From Gammaproteobacteria bacterium (GTDB taxonomy: Bacteria > Pseudomonadota > Gammaproteobacteria > Pseudomonadales > Azotimanducaceae): a stretch of DNA of 8,465 nt. Position numbers and translations under genes: made by a program. The stretch is taken from contig JAPUFN010000107.1 of the NCBI GenBank assembly GCA_027293665.1, positions 1-8,465 on the forward strand. Reading direction: 5' to 3'. Under the pieces are notes generated by a model. It did no database searches. It was not told the origin of the DNA and was given only the letters and a program-made list of their open reading frames with translations. Shown piece by piece: positions 1 through 6,181 of this stretch. Numbering within the stretch: the first letter of the stretch is position 1; each line of letters begins with the position of its first letter.

Positions 1-444
1 CTCGGGATCGTTGATTTTGATGCCTTCATCGCGGTTGGGGCTGACCACCCAGCCTTCTTCGGGGTGTGCTTCGCGAATGTAGACGACAACGAAGGTCACC
101 TTGTCCTGCCAGGTTTCCCACAGATCATGCAGAGCGCCCAACTGAGCGCGAAAAGGAGGTCAGGTGTATGAGCCGAAGATCAGTGCAACGGGTTTTTCAC
201 GCGCGGCCTCGAGCAGATTGAAACGCTGGCCCGTGATGATCTGCTGACCAGCACTGAAATCGTAGATCGGCGTGGAGAAATCGAAGGCCGCACCACCGGG
301 GCTGACTTCCGGAGTCGACAGTGTCTCATGCCTGGGATCCGCCATTATCTCCATCGGAGTTTTCGGCGAATCTTCCGGTGTAATAGCGCGCCAGTCGAAT
401 CCCGCCAGTCGGTCATCCTCTTTATCAGCCGTTTTATCAGCCAT
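1..444 (-). CDS. Iodothyronine deiodinase-like selenoprotein (partial, UGA read as Sec)
   Basis: Thioredoxin-fold redox protein of the T4_deiodinase family. From ATG 444 the frame gives 94 residues, an in-frame TGA at codon 95, then 53 more codons without a stop to the window edge. Around the TGA it reads FGSYT-U-PPF, matching the FGSxTUPPF active site of animal deiodinases. Glu, His and Trp lie 30, 32 and 37 residues after the Sec (YIREAHPEEGW), the same spacing as the catalytic Glu, His and Trp I recall for vertebrate type 1 enzyme. The N-terminus is hydrophilic (MADKTADKEDD), with no signal peptide or membrane anchor, unlike vertebrate enzymes, so it is probably cytoplasmic. A GTG start at 489 would add 15 residues; I prefer the ATG, though its ribosome site is weak. 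Substrate is unknown: the family resemblance does not prove iodothyronine deiodination, and a peroxiredoxin-like role is equally possible. Divergent from the VOC gene. Confidence 0.9.
134..149 (-). promoter_or_regulatory. Candidate bacterial SECIS stem-loop
   Basis: On the minus strand, ten nucleotides after the UGA, the RNA GCGCUC-AGUU-GGGCGC folds into a perfect 6-bp stem (one G-U pair) with a four-base loop. The loop has G as its second base, 17 nt lie between UGA and that G. Bacterial SECIS elements are known to be within the coding region just after the UGA, with a short apical stem and a conserved G near the start of the loop, roughly 16-37 nt away, for SelB binding. The fit is direct from sequence; SelB binding is inferred. 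Confidence 0.75.
160..162 (-). other. Selenocysteine codon (UGA recoding site)
   Basis: The TGA lies inside the deiodinase-like frame at the position occupied by Sec in animal deiodinases. Coding similarity continues on both sides with no shift of frame: VALIFGSYT before it, PPFRAQLGAL after it. A genuine stop would leave a protein ending just before its catalytic residue. Reading through requires SelA, SelB, SelC and SelD elsewhere in the genome, none of which is in this window. Confidence 0.9.
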
Positions 445-642
445 TGCCTGCGTCCCCGTCAGCTCGTTGATACTGCCAATAATATACACCCGCCATCCGC
501 CAGGATGTGATGCTCATCCACTCAGGACAAATTTCGTCACACTTCCCCTACCGTAAAACAATTGCCGGCCAGCACACAGCGACAGCAAGTTACCGGCACA
601 CAATCTACAATGCACGAACCGGCAGCAGGCCAGGAGAGGCAT

Positions 643-1143
643 ATGGCACAGCGACCTTTCGAAATTCAACGGCTTGATCATCTGGTATTGCGCACGCGTG
701 ATATCGAGCGGCTTGTCGCTTTCTATGAAGGCCTGGGCTGCACAATCGTTAGAAAACTCGACGCCATGAGCATGTGTCAGATGCGGGCCGGGGATTCAAT
801 GATCGATATCGTGAGCATCGCGCCCGATCCCGCCACCGCTGATTCAGCCGCACCTGATTTAGCCGCACCTGATTCAGCCGCACCTGATTCAGCCGCACCT
901 GATTCAGCCGCAGGCGCTGAGCAGGGACGCAATCTCGATCACTTCGCCATTCGGGTGGAGCCGTTTGACGAGTCAGCCATACTCGCCTATTGCAAAGCGC
1001 ACGCCATTGAATCCCAAACCATGCCGATGTCGCTGTTGGGGGCGGACGGTTACGGTCCCGCAATCTACATCAAGGATCCCGACGGCAATCGCGTGGAACT
1101 CAAAGGTCCGCCGGATGCGGATCAGACACCGCCGCACAAATAG
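643..1143 (+). CDS. VOC (glyoxalase/dioxygenase fold) family protein
   Basis: A 166-aa vicinal-oxygen-chelate protein made of two beta-alpha-beta-beta-beta modules. The first begins RLDHLVLRTRDIERLVAFYEGLG (typical of VOC proteins) with His13. The second begins NLDHFAIRV with His100 and ends IYIKDPDGNRVELKG with Glu152. His13, His100 and Glu152 are the likely metal ligands; the fourth position, usually Glu or Gln in the IDIV strand, appears to be Asp55. The substrate cannot be told from sequence. The start at 643 is chosen because AGGAG (632-636) lies 6 nt upstream and the VOC fold begins soon after; the frame is open further back to a TTG at 562, but that stretch has no domain. Residues about 67-90 are a DSAAP repeat inserted in the linker between the two modules. 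The Nudix gene follows after 24 bp, suggesting an operon. Confidence 0.88.
   Translation: MAQRPFEIQRLDHLVLRTRDIERLVAFYEGLGCTIVRKLDAMSMCQMRAGDSMIDIVSIAPDPATADSAAPDLAAPDSAAPDSAAPDSAAGAEQGRNLDHFAIRVEPFDESAILAYCKAHAIESQTMPMSLLGADGYGPAIYIKDPDGNRVELKGPPDADQTPPHK
841..912 (+). repeat. In-frame 15-bp minisatellite in the VOC gene
   Basis: Nearly five tandem copies of GATTCAGCCGCACCT start at 841, 856, 871, 886 and 901 (the last covering 12 bases). The second copy differs by one base (gatttagcc, Ser to Leu). They encode DSAAP five times, in the linker between the two VOC modules. The preceding bases (gatcccgccaccgct, coding for DPATA) look like a diverged copy. Because the unit is a multiple of three, copy-number change keeps the frame. 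Confidence 0.95.
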
Positions 1144-1167
1144 GCTTCGACTCGAGCAGGAGAGATC

Positions 1168-1791
1168 ATGGAAAACACGTGGCTGACATGGGCAAAGCAG
1201 CTTCAGGGTATCGCATCGACCGGCATTGCCTACAGTGAAGGCGCCTACGACACAATCCGCTACGAAGAAGTAGCCGCTATCGCCAACGCGATGCTGGCAA
1301 CGCTTGGTAGCGTCCCCATCGCCAGAATCAGCAATCTGGTCTCAGACTTTGCCCAGGGCTATGCCACCCCTAAAGTCGATGTGCGCGGCGCTGTGATCGA
1401 AGACAACGCTATATTGCTCGTGCGCGAAGTAAGTGACGGGTTGTGGACCCTGCCTGGCGGTTTTGCGGATATTGGCGTTTCGCCCAGCGAAAATGTCGTC
1501 AAAGAGATCTGGGAAGAAGCCGGTATCCGGGTCAGCGCTCAGGGCTTGTATGGGATACGCCACAAGGCAAAGCATGACTACGCGCCCGACGTACGCAACT
1601 TCTACAAACTGTTTTTCGTCTGTCGAAAACTTGATGACGAACCACCCAGTCCGGGGCTCGAAACAACCGAAGTCGGCTTTTTTCCATTGGCTGAGTTACC
1701 GGCCCTTTCTACCGGTCGGGTGCTGGAAAAGGACCTGGTTGCCGCTTTCGAATTCGCCGCGGATCCAACCCGACTTGCTCTTTTCGATTAA
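1168..1791 (+). CDS. Nudix hydrolase with Nudix_hydro_N domain (CDP-choline pyrophosphatase-like)
   Basis: A 207-aa enzyme predicted to hydrolyse a nucleoside diphosphate linked to another moiety. Residues 1-60 form the helical N-terminal domain (WLTWAKQLQGIASTGIAYS, YDTIRYEEV) seen in the Nudix_hydro_N family, which includes Bacillus CDP-Chase, a CDP-choline pyrophosphatase of similar length. The Nudix fold follows from about residue 67. The Nudix box runs from Gly98 to Ile120; its metal-binding core KEIWEEAG (112-119) is intact, but the first conserved Glu is Val104 and the usual Arg is Lys112, both variations I believe occur in this subfamily. The start is supported by AGGAG at 1158-1162, 5 nt from the ATG. 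It follows the VOC gene by 24 bp and is probably co-transcribed. Its stop overlaps the stop of the converging GyrI-like gene by 4 nt. Substrate assignment is inference. Confidence 0.88.
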   Translation: MENTWLTWAKQLQGIASTGIAYSEGAYDTIRYEEVAAIANAMLATLGSVPIARISNLVSDFAQGYATPKVDVRGAVIEDNAILLVREVSDGLWTLPGGFADIGVSPSENVVKEIWEEAGIRVSAQGLYGIRHKAKHDYAPDVRNFYKLFFVCRKLDDEPPSPGLETTEVGFFPLAELPALSTGRVLEKDLVAAFEFAADPTRLALFD

Positions 1792-2282
1792 TCTGCGAGC
1801 AGATAGACGATTTCGGTTTGCCACTTTGCCGGGTCGGGTTCCGTGCCGGGATCGGTAAGATAGAATTCGCTGTGGTTTCTCCAGACCGAGCCCTGCGCGG
1901 TATCGTCCAGCTGAAATGTCAGCGCTGCACTCGCCGCCCAGGCCTGCAATTCAGCATTTGCGCTACCGAGCCCTTCGTAAGGCCCGGTGTGCACCATCAC
2001 CGCGTAACGACCGGCTGGAAATGACCCGGCCACCACGCGATCGTCACTCGAGATTTCACCGACTGCAGGTATGCCAATCTCGATGGACCACTCGCCGCCC
2101 GGCGGCGCAGTCAGATATCGTATGAAAGGTGCTCCGGCTGGTCTTGCGCCGCGCTGCGACAACCATGCATGAACCTCCGGCCAAAGCCGGGGAAGCGCGG
2201 CCGTCATCTCTTCCATGGTGACCTGCAGGGGAATCGCTGCATAGTCCACTGCTTCGCGCTGTTGTATCTCCGGGTGTGCCAT
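1788..2282 (-). CDS. GyrI-like effector-binding domain protein
   Basis: A 164-aa stand-alone protein of the GyrI-like / AraC effector-binding (SHS2-type) superfamily, which binds small molecules or acts as an inhibitor or hydrolase accessory. Family features visible are FIRYLTAPPGGEWSIEIGIPA in the middle (about residues 53-73), then GSFPAGRYAVMVHTGPYEGL (about 86-105), a helix containing LQAWAAS, and a C-terminal HSEFYLTDPGTEPDPAKWQTEI. There is no DNA-binding helix-turn-helix, so it is not itself a typical transcription factor. The ligand is not readable. The start is the first ATG of the frame, with a modest GGCAGG about 7 nt ahead. It is divergent from the DUF5916 gene (125 bp between starts), so they may share a control region, and convergent with the Nudix gene. 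Confidence 0.85.
   Translation of the reverse strand: MAHPEIQQREAVDYAAIPLQVTMEEMTAALPRLWPEVHAWLSQRGARPAGAPFIRYLTAPPGGEWSIEIGIPAVGEISSDDRVVAGSFPAGRYAVMVHTGPYEGLGSANAELQAWAASAALTFQLDDTAQGSVWRNHSEFYLTDPGTEPDPAKWQTEIVYLLAD
1791..1804. other. Short palindrome at the convergent gene ends
   Basis: ATCTGCGAGCAGAT is a perfect palindrome starting at the last base of the Nudix stop codon; as RNA it can form a 5-bp stem with a CGAG loop. It lies within the 3' end of the opposing GyrI-like gene. It could help end transcription from one side, but there is no T-run, so a terminator role is weakly supported. Confidence 0.25.
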
Positions 2283-2353
2283 GGGCTTGCCTGCCGTCGA
2301 AGTTAACCTGCGTTCGCTCGTCTCGCGGCAAACAGCAAACCCTTGGGAGGATT

Positions 2354-2380
2354 TCGACAGCCTGAGATCTTCACTATAAT
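2354..2380 (+). promoter_or_regulatory. Candidate sigma70 promoter for the DUF5916 gene
   Basis: A perfect -10 box TATAAT lies at 2375-2380. A -35-like TCGACA at 2354-2359 is one base from consensus, but with a short 15-nt spacer; TTTCGA at 2352-2357 gives 17 nt with a poorer match. Transcription would start near 2387, leaving a leader of about 20 nt before the ATG at 2408 with no clear Shine-Dalgarno sequence. Confidence 0.5.
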
Positions 2381-2407
2381 GGCTGGTTTTTTGCCGATAC
2401 GATATAC

Positions 2408-5005
2408 ATGCGGGTCACACCCCTCAGCCTTGCTTTCCTCGCTCTTATGTTCTGCGCCAGCCATGGGCTGGCAGACGCAGACAGCGACAATCCAACTGCC
2501 GAGCCGAGGTCGAAAACCGCAGATGACATCGGCGCCGCCCTCGGCCAACCGGCTGCTCGCGTACCACCGCGGCCGGTTCAGACTGACGCCGAGTCACCAC
2601 CGCTGGCGGACGTACTCAACACCATCACTTCCTCGCTAATCAGCATTGGTGACGGTCCAGTTATCGTGCTGCCGTACTTTGCAGAAGCAGATCTCGATAT
2701 CCTGCTCGATGGTCGACTGGATGAAGCAATCTGGCAGGATGTCCCGGGGTACGACGATATGCTCGTCATCGATCCGGACACGCTGCGAACTCCGCGTTAC
2801 CGGACACAGGCACACTATCTGTACACCGACGAGGGACTCTACATCGGCGCGAAAATGGAGCAGCCGCAGGAAACTCTGATTGCGCGACTCTCCAGCCGCG
2901 ACGCGTTCATCAACCGCGACAGCTTCGGGGTCACTCTGGATACATCCGGCAAAGGCCTCTACGGCTACTGGTTCGTCGTCAACCTCGGTGGCTCGGTGAT
3001 GGATGGCACGGTACTCCCGGAGCGTGCGTTCCAGCGGGAGTGGGACGGTCCCTGGCGGCGGGCGACGGCCGAGTTGGCTGATGGCTGGAGCGCTGAGATG
3101 TTTCTACCCTGGTCGATGATGGCGATGCCGCGAATCGACGGCACCCGGGAAATCGGCTTCTGGGTAAATCGCAAAGTAGCTCATATCGATGAACGCTGGA
3201 GCTCGCCAGCGCTACCGTTCACCAGTGCCCGTTTCATGTCGGCACTGGGTACTTTTCAAATGGCAGAGGTCAACGCAGCCCAGCAGTTCGCGCTTTTTCC
3301 CTATTCCAGCTATACCTACGATGATATCGCCGAAGAAGACGAATACCGCGCGGGGCTCGATCTGTTCTGGCGGCCATCGTCTAATTTCCAGGTTACCGCA
3401 ACGCTGAATCCGGATTTCGGAGCCGTCGAATCAGACGATGTCGTCATCAATCTCACGGCTTTTGAAACCTTCTTCCCGGAAAAACGCCTGTTCTTCACAG
3501 AGGGTAACGAAATCTTCATTACTACCCCACGCTCGCGTATACAAAGCCGCAGTGCTTCCTCCGGTGGGACACGGCAGACAACATCCACTTTCAACCCAAC
3601 ACCCACCACGCTCGTCAACACCCGCAGAATTGGTGGTGCGCCGGACCTGGTCGACGTGCCGGATGATGTGAGCCTCTCCGGCGTCGAGCAAAGCCGGCCA
3701 ACGGAACTCATCGGTGCGGCCAAGGCCACGGGACAGGTCGGCGGATTTCGCTACGGCGTGATGACGGCATTCGAAGACGATGTGCGGCGTACAGGCGAGC
3801 GTGACGGCAATCCGGTCAGGCTGGAACAGGCCGGCCGCGATTTCGCTATCGCACGCCTGCTGTATGAATCGAGCGGCGAGGGCCGCCTGTCTGCGGGATA
3901 CCTTGCAACAATAACCAGGCGCCCGGACTACGATGCAATTGTGCATGGCATCGATGCGCACGCGCTGACACCCAGTGGCGAGCTCTCCTGGGATGCGCAA
4001 CTCATCGCCAGCGATGTGGACGACGAGCTGGGATACGGTGCATTCATGGACTTCAGCTATGTGCCGAACCGGGAGATCCGCCACATGCTTCAGGTGAACT
4101 ATTTCGATGACAAACTGGACATCTCCGACCTCGGTTTCATCCGTCGCAATGATGCGTACGGGTTCGTCTACAACATCAGCCGCAACGTTTCCCAGGGATT
4201 GAAGCGGCTGCGCAACAAACGCAGCTCGTACCTGCTGAGTGCCGAGCGCAATGGCGACGGACAGCTGGTACGTGCGGGTGTGTTCTTCCGAAATCAGTGG
4301 ACGTTTCTGAATCAAACAGAGATACGCACCGAATTCGATTACTTCCCCAAGCGCTGGGACGACCGCAACAGCCGTGGTAACGGCTCGTACAAAACCGAGG
4401 ACAGGCTGGTCGCCGAGGTCGGGTTCGGATCCAATACCGGAAACAAGCTCAGCTTCAGCGCGCTCATCGGCGTACGGCAGGAAGAACTCGGTGGCTGGAC
4501 TCAGCGCGCTGCTGCCGGGATCACTTACAAACCCATCGATCGAGTGTCGCTTGATCTCGACCTAAACTACTTTCGCCGCCATGGCTGGCTGGTGCATCAG
4601 GAAGATAGAGACCTGACGACCTTTGATGCGACCGATTGGCAACCACGACTCGCGCTGGACATATTTCTGTCGGCCCGCCAGCAGTTTCGCCTGACGATGC
4701 AATGGGCCGGCATCCGGGCGGACGAGCAGGAGTTCTGGCGGGTCCCGCTAAATGACGGCAAGCTCGAACACGTCGCCAAGGACCCTGCGGCGCCTACCGA
4801 CGATTTCACCATATCGAATTTGACGACGCAGTTGCGCTATCGCTGGGAGATCGCCCCGTTGTCAGAATTGTTTGTTGTTTACACACGCGGCAGCAATCTG
4901 GACAATCAAATTTCAGACGATTTCAGTAACCTGTTCCACGATGCGCTGATTACACCGGTGTTCAACTTGTTTGTAATCAAACTGCGCTATCGATTCGGCG
5001 CCTGA
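2408..5005 (+). CDS. Exported DUF5916 protein with N-terminal CBM9-like domain
   Basis: An 865-aa protein, complete. Residues 1-22 are a signal peptide (MRVTPLSLAFLALMFC..., likely cut after GLA22). A low-complexity linker follows to about residue 85. Residues about 90-270 resemble a family 9 carbohydrate-binding module (LDGRLDEAIWQDVPGYDDM, then ...TDEGLYIGAKM, SRDAFINRDSFGVTLD, GWSAEMFLPWSMM). The DUF5916 domain begins near 295; its signature is NPDFGAVESDDVVINLTAFE (334-353) followed by FFPEKRLFFTEG (355-366). The rest alternates polar and aromatic residues in a beta-barrel-like way and ends KLRYRFGA. It is therefore probably an outer-membrane barrel with a periplasmic or surface ligand domain; the function of the family is not established, and sugar or peptide handling is only a guess. 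No Shine-Dalgarno is obvious; the start is chosen on the signal peptide. A second family member lies at 7664-8465. Confidence 0.9.
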   Translation: MRVTPLSLAFLALMFCASHGLADADSDNPTAEPRSKTADDIGAALGQPAARVPPRPVQTDAESPPLADVLNTITSSLISIGDGPVIVLPYFAEADLDILLDGRLDEAIWQDVPGYDDMLVIDPDTLRTPRYRTQAHYLYTDEGLYIGAKMEQPQETLIARLSSRDAFINRDSFGVTLDTSGKGLYGYWFVVNLGGSVMDGTVLPERAFQREWDGPWRRATAELADGWSAEMFLPWSMMAMPRIDGTREIGFWVNRKVAHIDERWSSPALPFTSARFMSALGTFQMAEVNAAQQFALFPYSSYTYDDIAEEDEYRAGLDLFWRPSSNFQVTATLNPDFGAVESDDVVINLTAFETFFPEKRLFFTEGNEIFITTPRSRIQSRSASSGGTRQTTSTFNPTPTTLVNTRRIGGAPDLVDVPDDVSLSGVEQSRPTELIGAAKATGQVGGFRYGVMTAFEDDVRRTGERDGNPVRLEQAGRDFAIARLLYESSGEGRLSAGYLATITRRPDYDAIVHGIDAHALTPSGELSWDAQLIASDVDDELGYGAFMDFSYVPNREIRHMLQVNYFDDKLDISDLGFIRRNDAYGFVYNISRNVSQGLKRLRNKRSSYLLSAERNGDGQLVRAGVFFRNQWTFLNQTEIRTEFDYFPKRWDDRNSRGNGSYKTEDRLVAEVGFGSNTGNKLSFSALIGVRQEELGGWTQRAAAGITYKPIDRVSLDLDLNYFRRHGWLVHQEDRDLTTFDATDWQPRLALDIFLSARQQFRLTMQWAGIRADEQEFWRVPLNDGKLEHVAKDPAAPTDDFTISNLTTQLRYRWEIAPLSELFVVYTRGSNLDNQISDDFSNLFHDALITPVFNLFVIKLRYRFGA

Positions 5006-5016
5006 GATTAACCAGC

Positions 5017-5421
5017 CTAATCTTCGATGCCGAAGACTCTTTCTGAAAACCAGATGCCGGACTCGCAACTCACCACAGAATCGAATATCGCCTGAGCTTC
5101 GATTCCTTCGGGACTGCTCGAGTAAGCATCCAGGCCATTACCCCAGATTGCCAGGTTCGGTGAAACACCCAACCAGACGAAATCGAATTCAGTGGTAGCC
5201 CGCACCGGAGTGAGCACGAAGACCTGATAGCGGTTGAGGTCGGCATTGTTTATGGCCGTAACTTTCTGCGACCAGATTTCTATCGCCGCATCCATGTCGG
5301 CTTTGGTTTTACCCTCTAAATAGGTGCAGCCAAACGATTCCACCACCGTTGGTGAAGACCCATGGGCGCTCACAGCAGCAATGCCCAGAAACGCTCCCAG
5401 CAACCAAGTCTGTATCTTCAT
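5017..5421 (-). CDS. Small secreted protein of unknown function
   Basis: A 134-aa protein I do not recognise. Residues 1-19 are a clear signal peptide (MKIQTWLLGAFLGIAAVSA, cut before HGS). The mature part has two cysteines, Cys32 and Cys119, which could form a disulfide in the periplasm. It starts TVVESFGCTYLEGKTKADMDAAIEIW and continues with alternating hydrophobic stretches such as YQVFVLTPV and FDFVWLGVSPNLAIWG, suggesting a compact alpha-beta fold. The frame stays open upstream to 5709, but I start at ATG 5421 because the signal peptide begins there; the longer version would bury it 96 residues in. The ribosome site is weak. Its stop is 11 bp from the stop of the DUF5916 gene. Confidence 0.75.
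   Translation of the reverse strand: MKIQTWLLGAFLGIAAVSAHGSSPTVVESFGCTYLEGKTKADMDAAIEIWSQKVTAINNADLNRYQVFVLTPVRATTEFDFVWLGVSPNLAIWGNGLDAYSSSPEGIEAQAIFDSVVSCESGIWFSERVFGIED
5021..5036 (+). terminator. Possible hairpin terminator after the DUF5916 gene
   Basis: TCTTCG-ATGC-CGAAGA forms a perfect 6-bp stem 16 bp beyond the DUF5916 stop and is followed by a weak pyrimidine stretch (ctctttct). A second inverted repeat, AGATTA/TAATCT with a 7-nt loop, sits at 5005-5023 and overlaps it. The hairpin lies inside the 3' end of the converging small gene. The lack of a real T-run makes the call tentative. Confidence 0.3.
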
Positions 5422-5614
5422 GCTCTGAATCCCGTTGTAAAACACACCGTACGGACGCCGCGGCCAGCCTCCCCCCGCGAATTGTCTGACAAACCACGGG
5501 CCGTTTCTAGTGGCAGGAACACGGGTCATTGGCACACGTTCCGCGACACGCACAATGCGCTTTTTAAGCGCCTGATGCGCTACAGTGCAGTATTTCATAC
5601 GTTCGGAGATTTGA
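5422..5614. promoter_or_regulatory. Divergent intergenic region with two inverted repeats
   Basis: This gap separates the leftward secreted-protein gene from the rightward SH3 gene and should hold both promoters. Two inverted repeats are visible: TTGTC-T-GACAA at 5482-5492 and GCGCTT-TTT-AAGCGC at 5557-5571. Either could be an operator. I could not find a convincing -35/-10 pair for either gene. Confidence 0.4.
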
Positions 5615-6181
5615 GTGCAACTTCTGCAGAGGAAGACAAGTGTCTGGCAGCTCGTCATCGTGATCATTGCGTTCCAGCCCGGAGCTGCGGCAGCGGCTGA
5701 AGATGCCACGACAGTCTATGTCACCGACGAACTGCGCCTTGGACTGTACCCCGGAGAGATGACCACAGGATCGCCGTCCAAAACGTTATTGAGCGGGGCA
5801 AAACTGGAGGTTCTCGAGCGTTCCATGATGTCCCTGCAGGTGCGTACCGAGCAGGGCGACATCGGTTGGGTTAAATCCGGCTATACAGTGAGCGCGGAAC
5901 CTGCACGACGCAGGATAATCACTCTTGCGGCCGATAACGCCCGGATGGAGACGGCTCTGAGCGCTGCCGACAACGCCAGGGAAGCTGCGACCGGTCGCAT
6001 CGAAGAGCTTGAAGTACAACTCGCGACAGCCAACAACGGGATTCGCGATCTCCCCGAACTTGAACAAGCCAATGCAGCACTGCGCGCACAACTCGCAGCC
6101 CAGCCTACTGCCAATGCTGCGGGATACCTGTGGCTCGACCGCCGTGTTAGAAGCCAGTTTGGCGGCGTTCGAGTGTACTGA
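5615..6181 (+). CDS. YgiM-like SH3 domain protein (TIGR04211 family), lacking C-terminal membrane helix
   Basis: A 188-aa exported protein. Residues 1-28 are a signal peptide (hydrophobic [10 protein letters not shown], cut after the AAAAA run before ED). Residues about 34-92 are a bacterial SH3 domain: [14 protein letters not shown], then [13 protein letters not shown] and [10 protein letters not shown], matching the TIGR04211/YgiM pattern. Residues about 100-163 form a coiled coil ([46 protein letters not shown]). Family members normally end with a glycine-rich membrane helix and a basic tail; here the C-terminus is instead [23 protein letters not shown] with no such helix. The start is GTG at 5615, supported by GGAG at 5605-5608 six nt ahead and by the signal peptide. 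The TGA overlaps the ATG of the ACC deaminase gene by one base, so the two are translationally coupled. The family is linked to the cell envelope, with no settled function. Confidence 0.82.
   Translation: MQLLQRKTSVWQLVIVIIAFQPGAAAAAEDATTVYVTDELRLGLYPGEMTTGSPSKTLLSGAKLEVLERSMMSLQVRTEQGDIGWVKSGYTVSAEPARRRIITLAADNARMETALSAADNAREAATGRIEELEVQLATANNGIRDLPELEQANAALRAQLAAQPTANAAGYLWLDRRVRSQFGGVRVY

Noticed and set aside
153..221. A perfect AAGGAGG followed 8 nt later by ATG (168) on the plus strand
   Set aside because: The frame ends after 17 codons, and the bases are the antisense of the deiodinase Sec region, whose coding evidence is far stronger.
160..489. Deiodinase-like frame as a complete 109-aa protein or a nonsense-mutated pseudogene
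   Set aside because: The TGA is exactly at the family's Sec position, the frame is intact beyond it with conserved residues, and a SECIS-like hairpin follows.
562..642. Longer N-terminus for the VOC protein from TTG 562
   Set aside because: No Shine-Dalgarno and no domain in those 27 residues, while ATG 643 has AGGAG six nt ahead and directly precedes the fold.
841..912. Tandem repeats as a CRISPR array
   Set aside because: The 15-bp units are directly adjacent with no spacers and are in frame within a VOC gene.
3431..4315. A 294-codon open frame on the minus strand
   Set aside because: It is wholly antisense to the DUF5916 coding region, has no recognisable domain, and looks like a GC-driven shadow.
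5422..5709. N-terminal extension of the small secreted protein to 230 aa
   Set aside because: It would place a typical signal peptide in mid-protein and overlap the start of the SH3 gene on the other strand.
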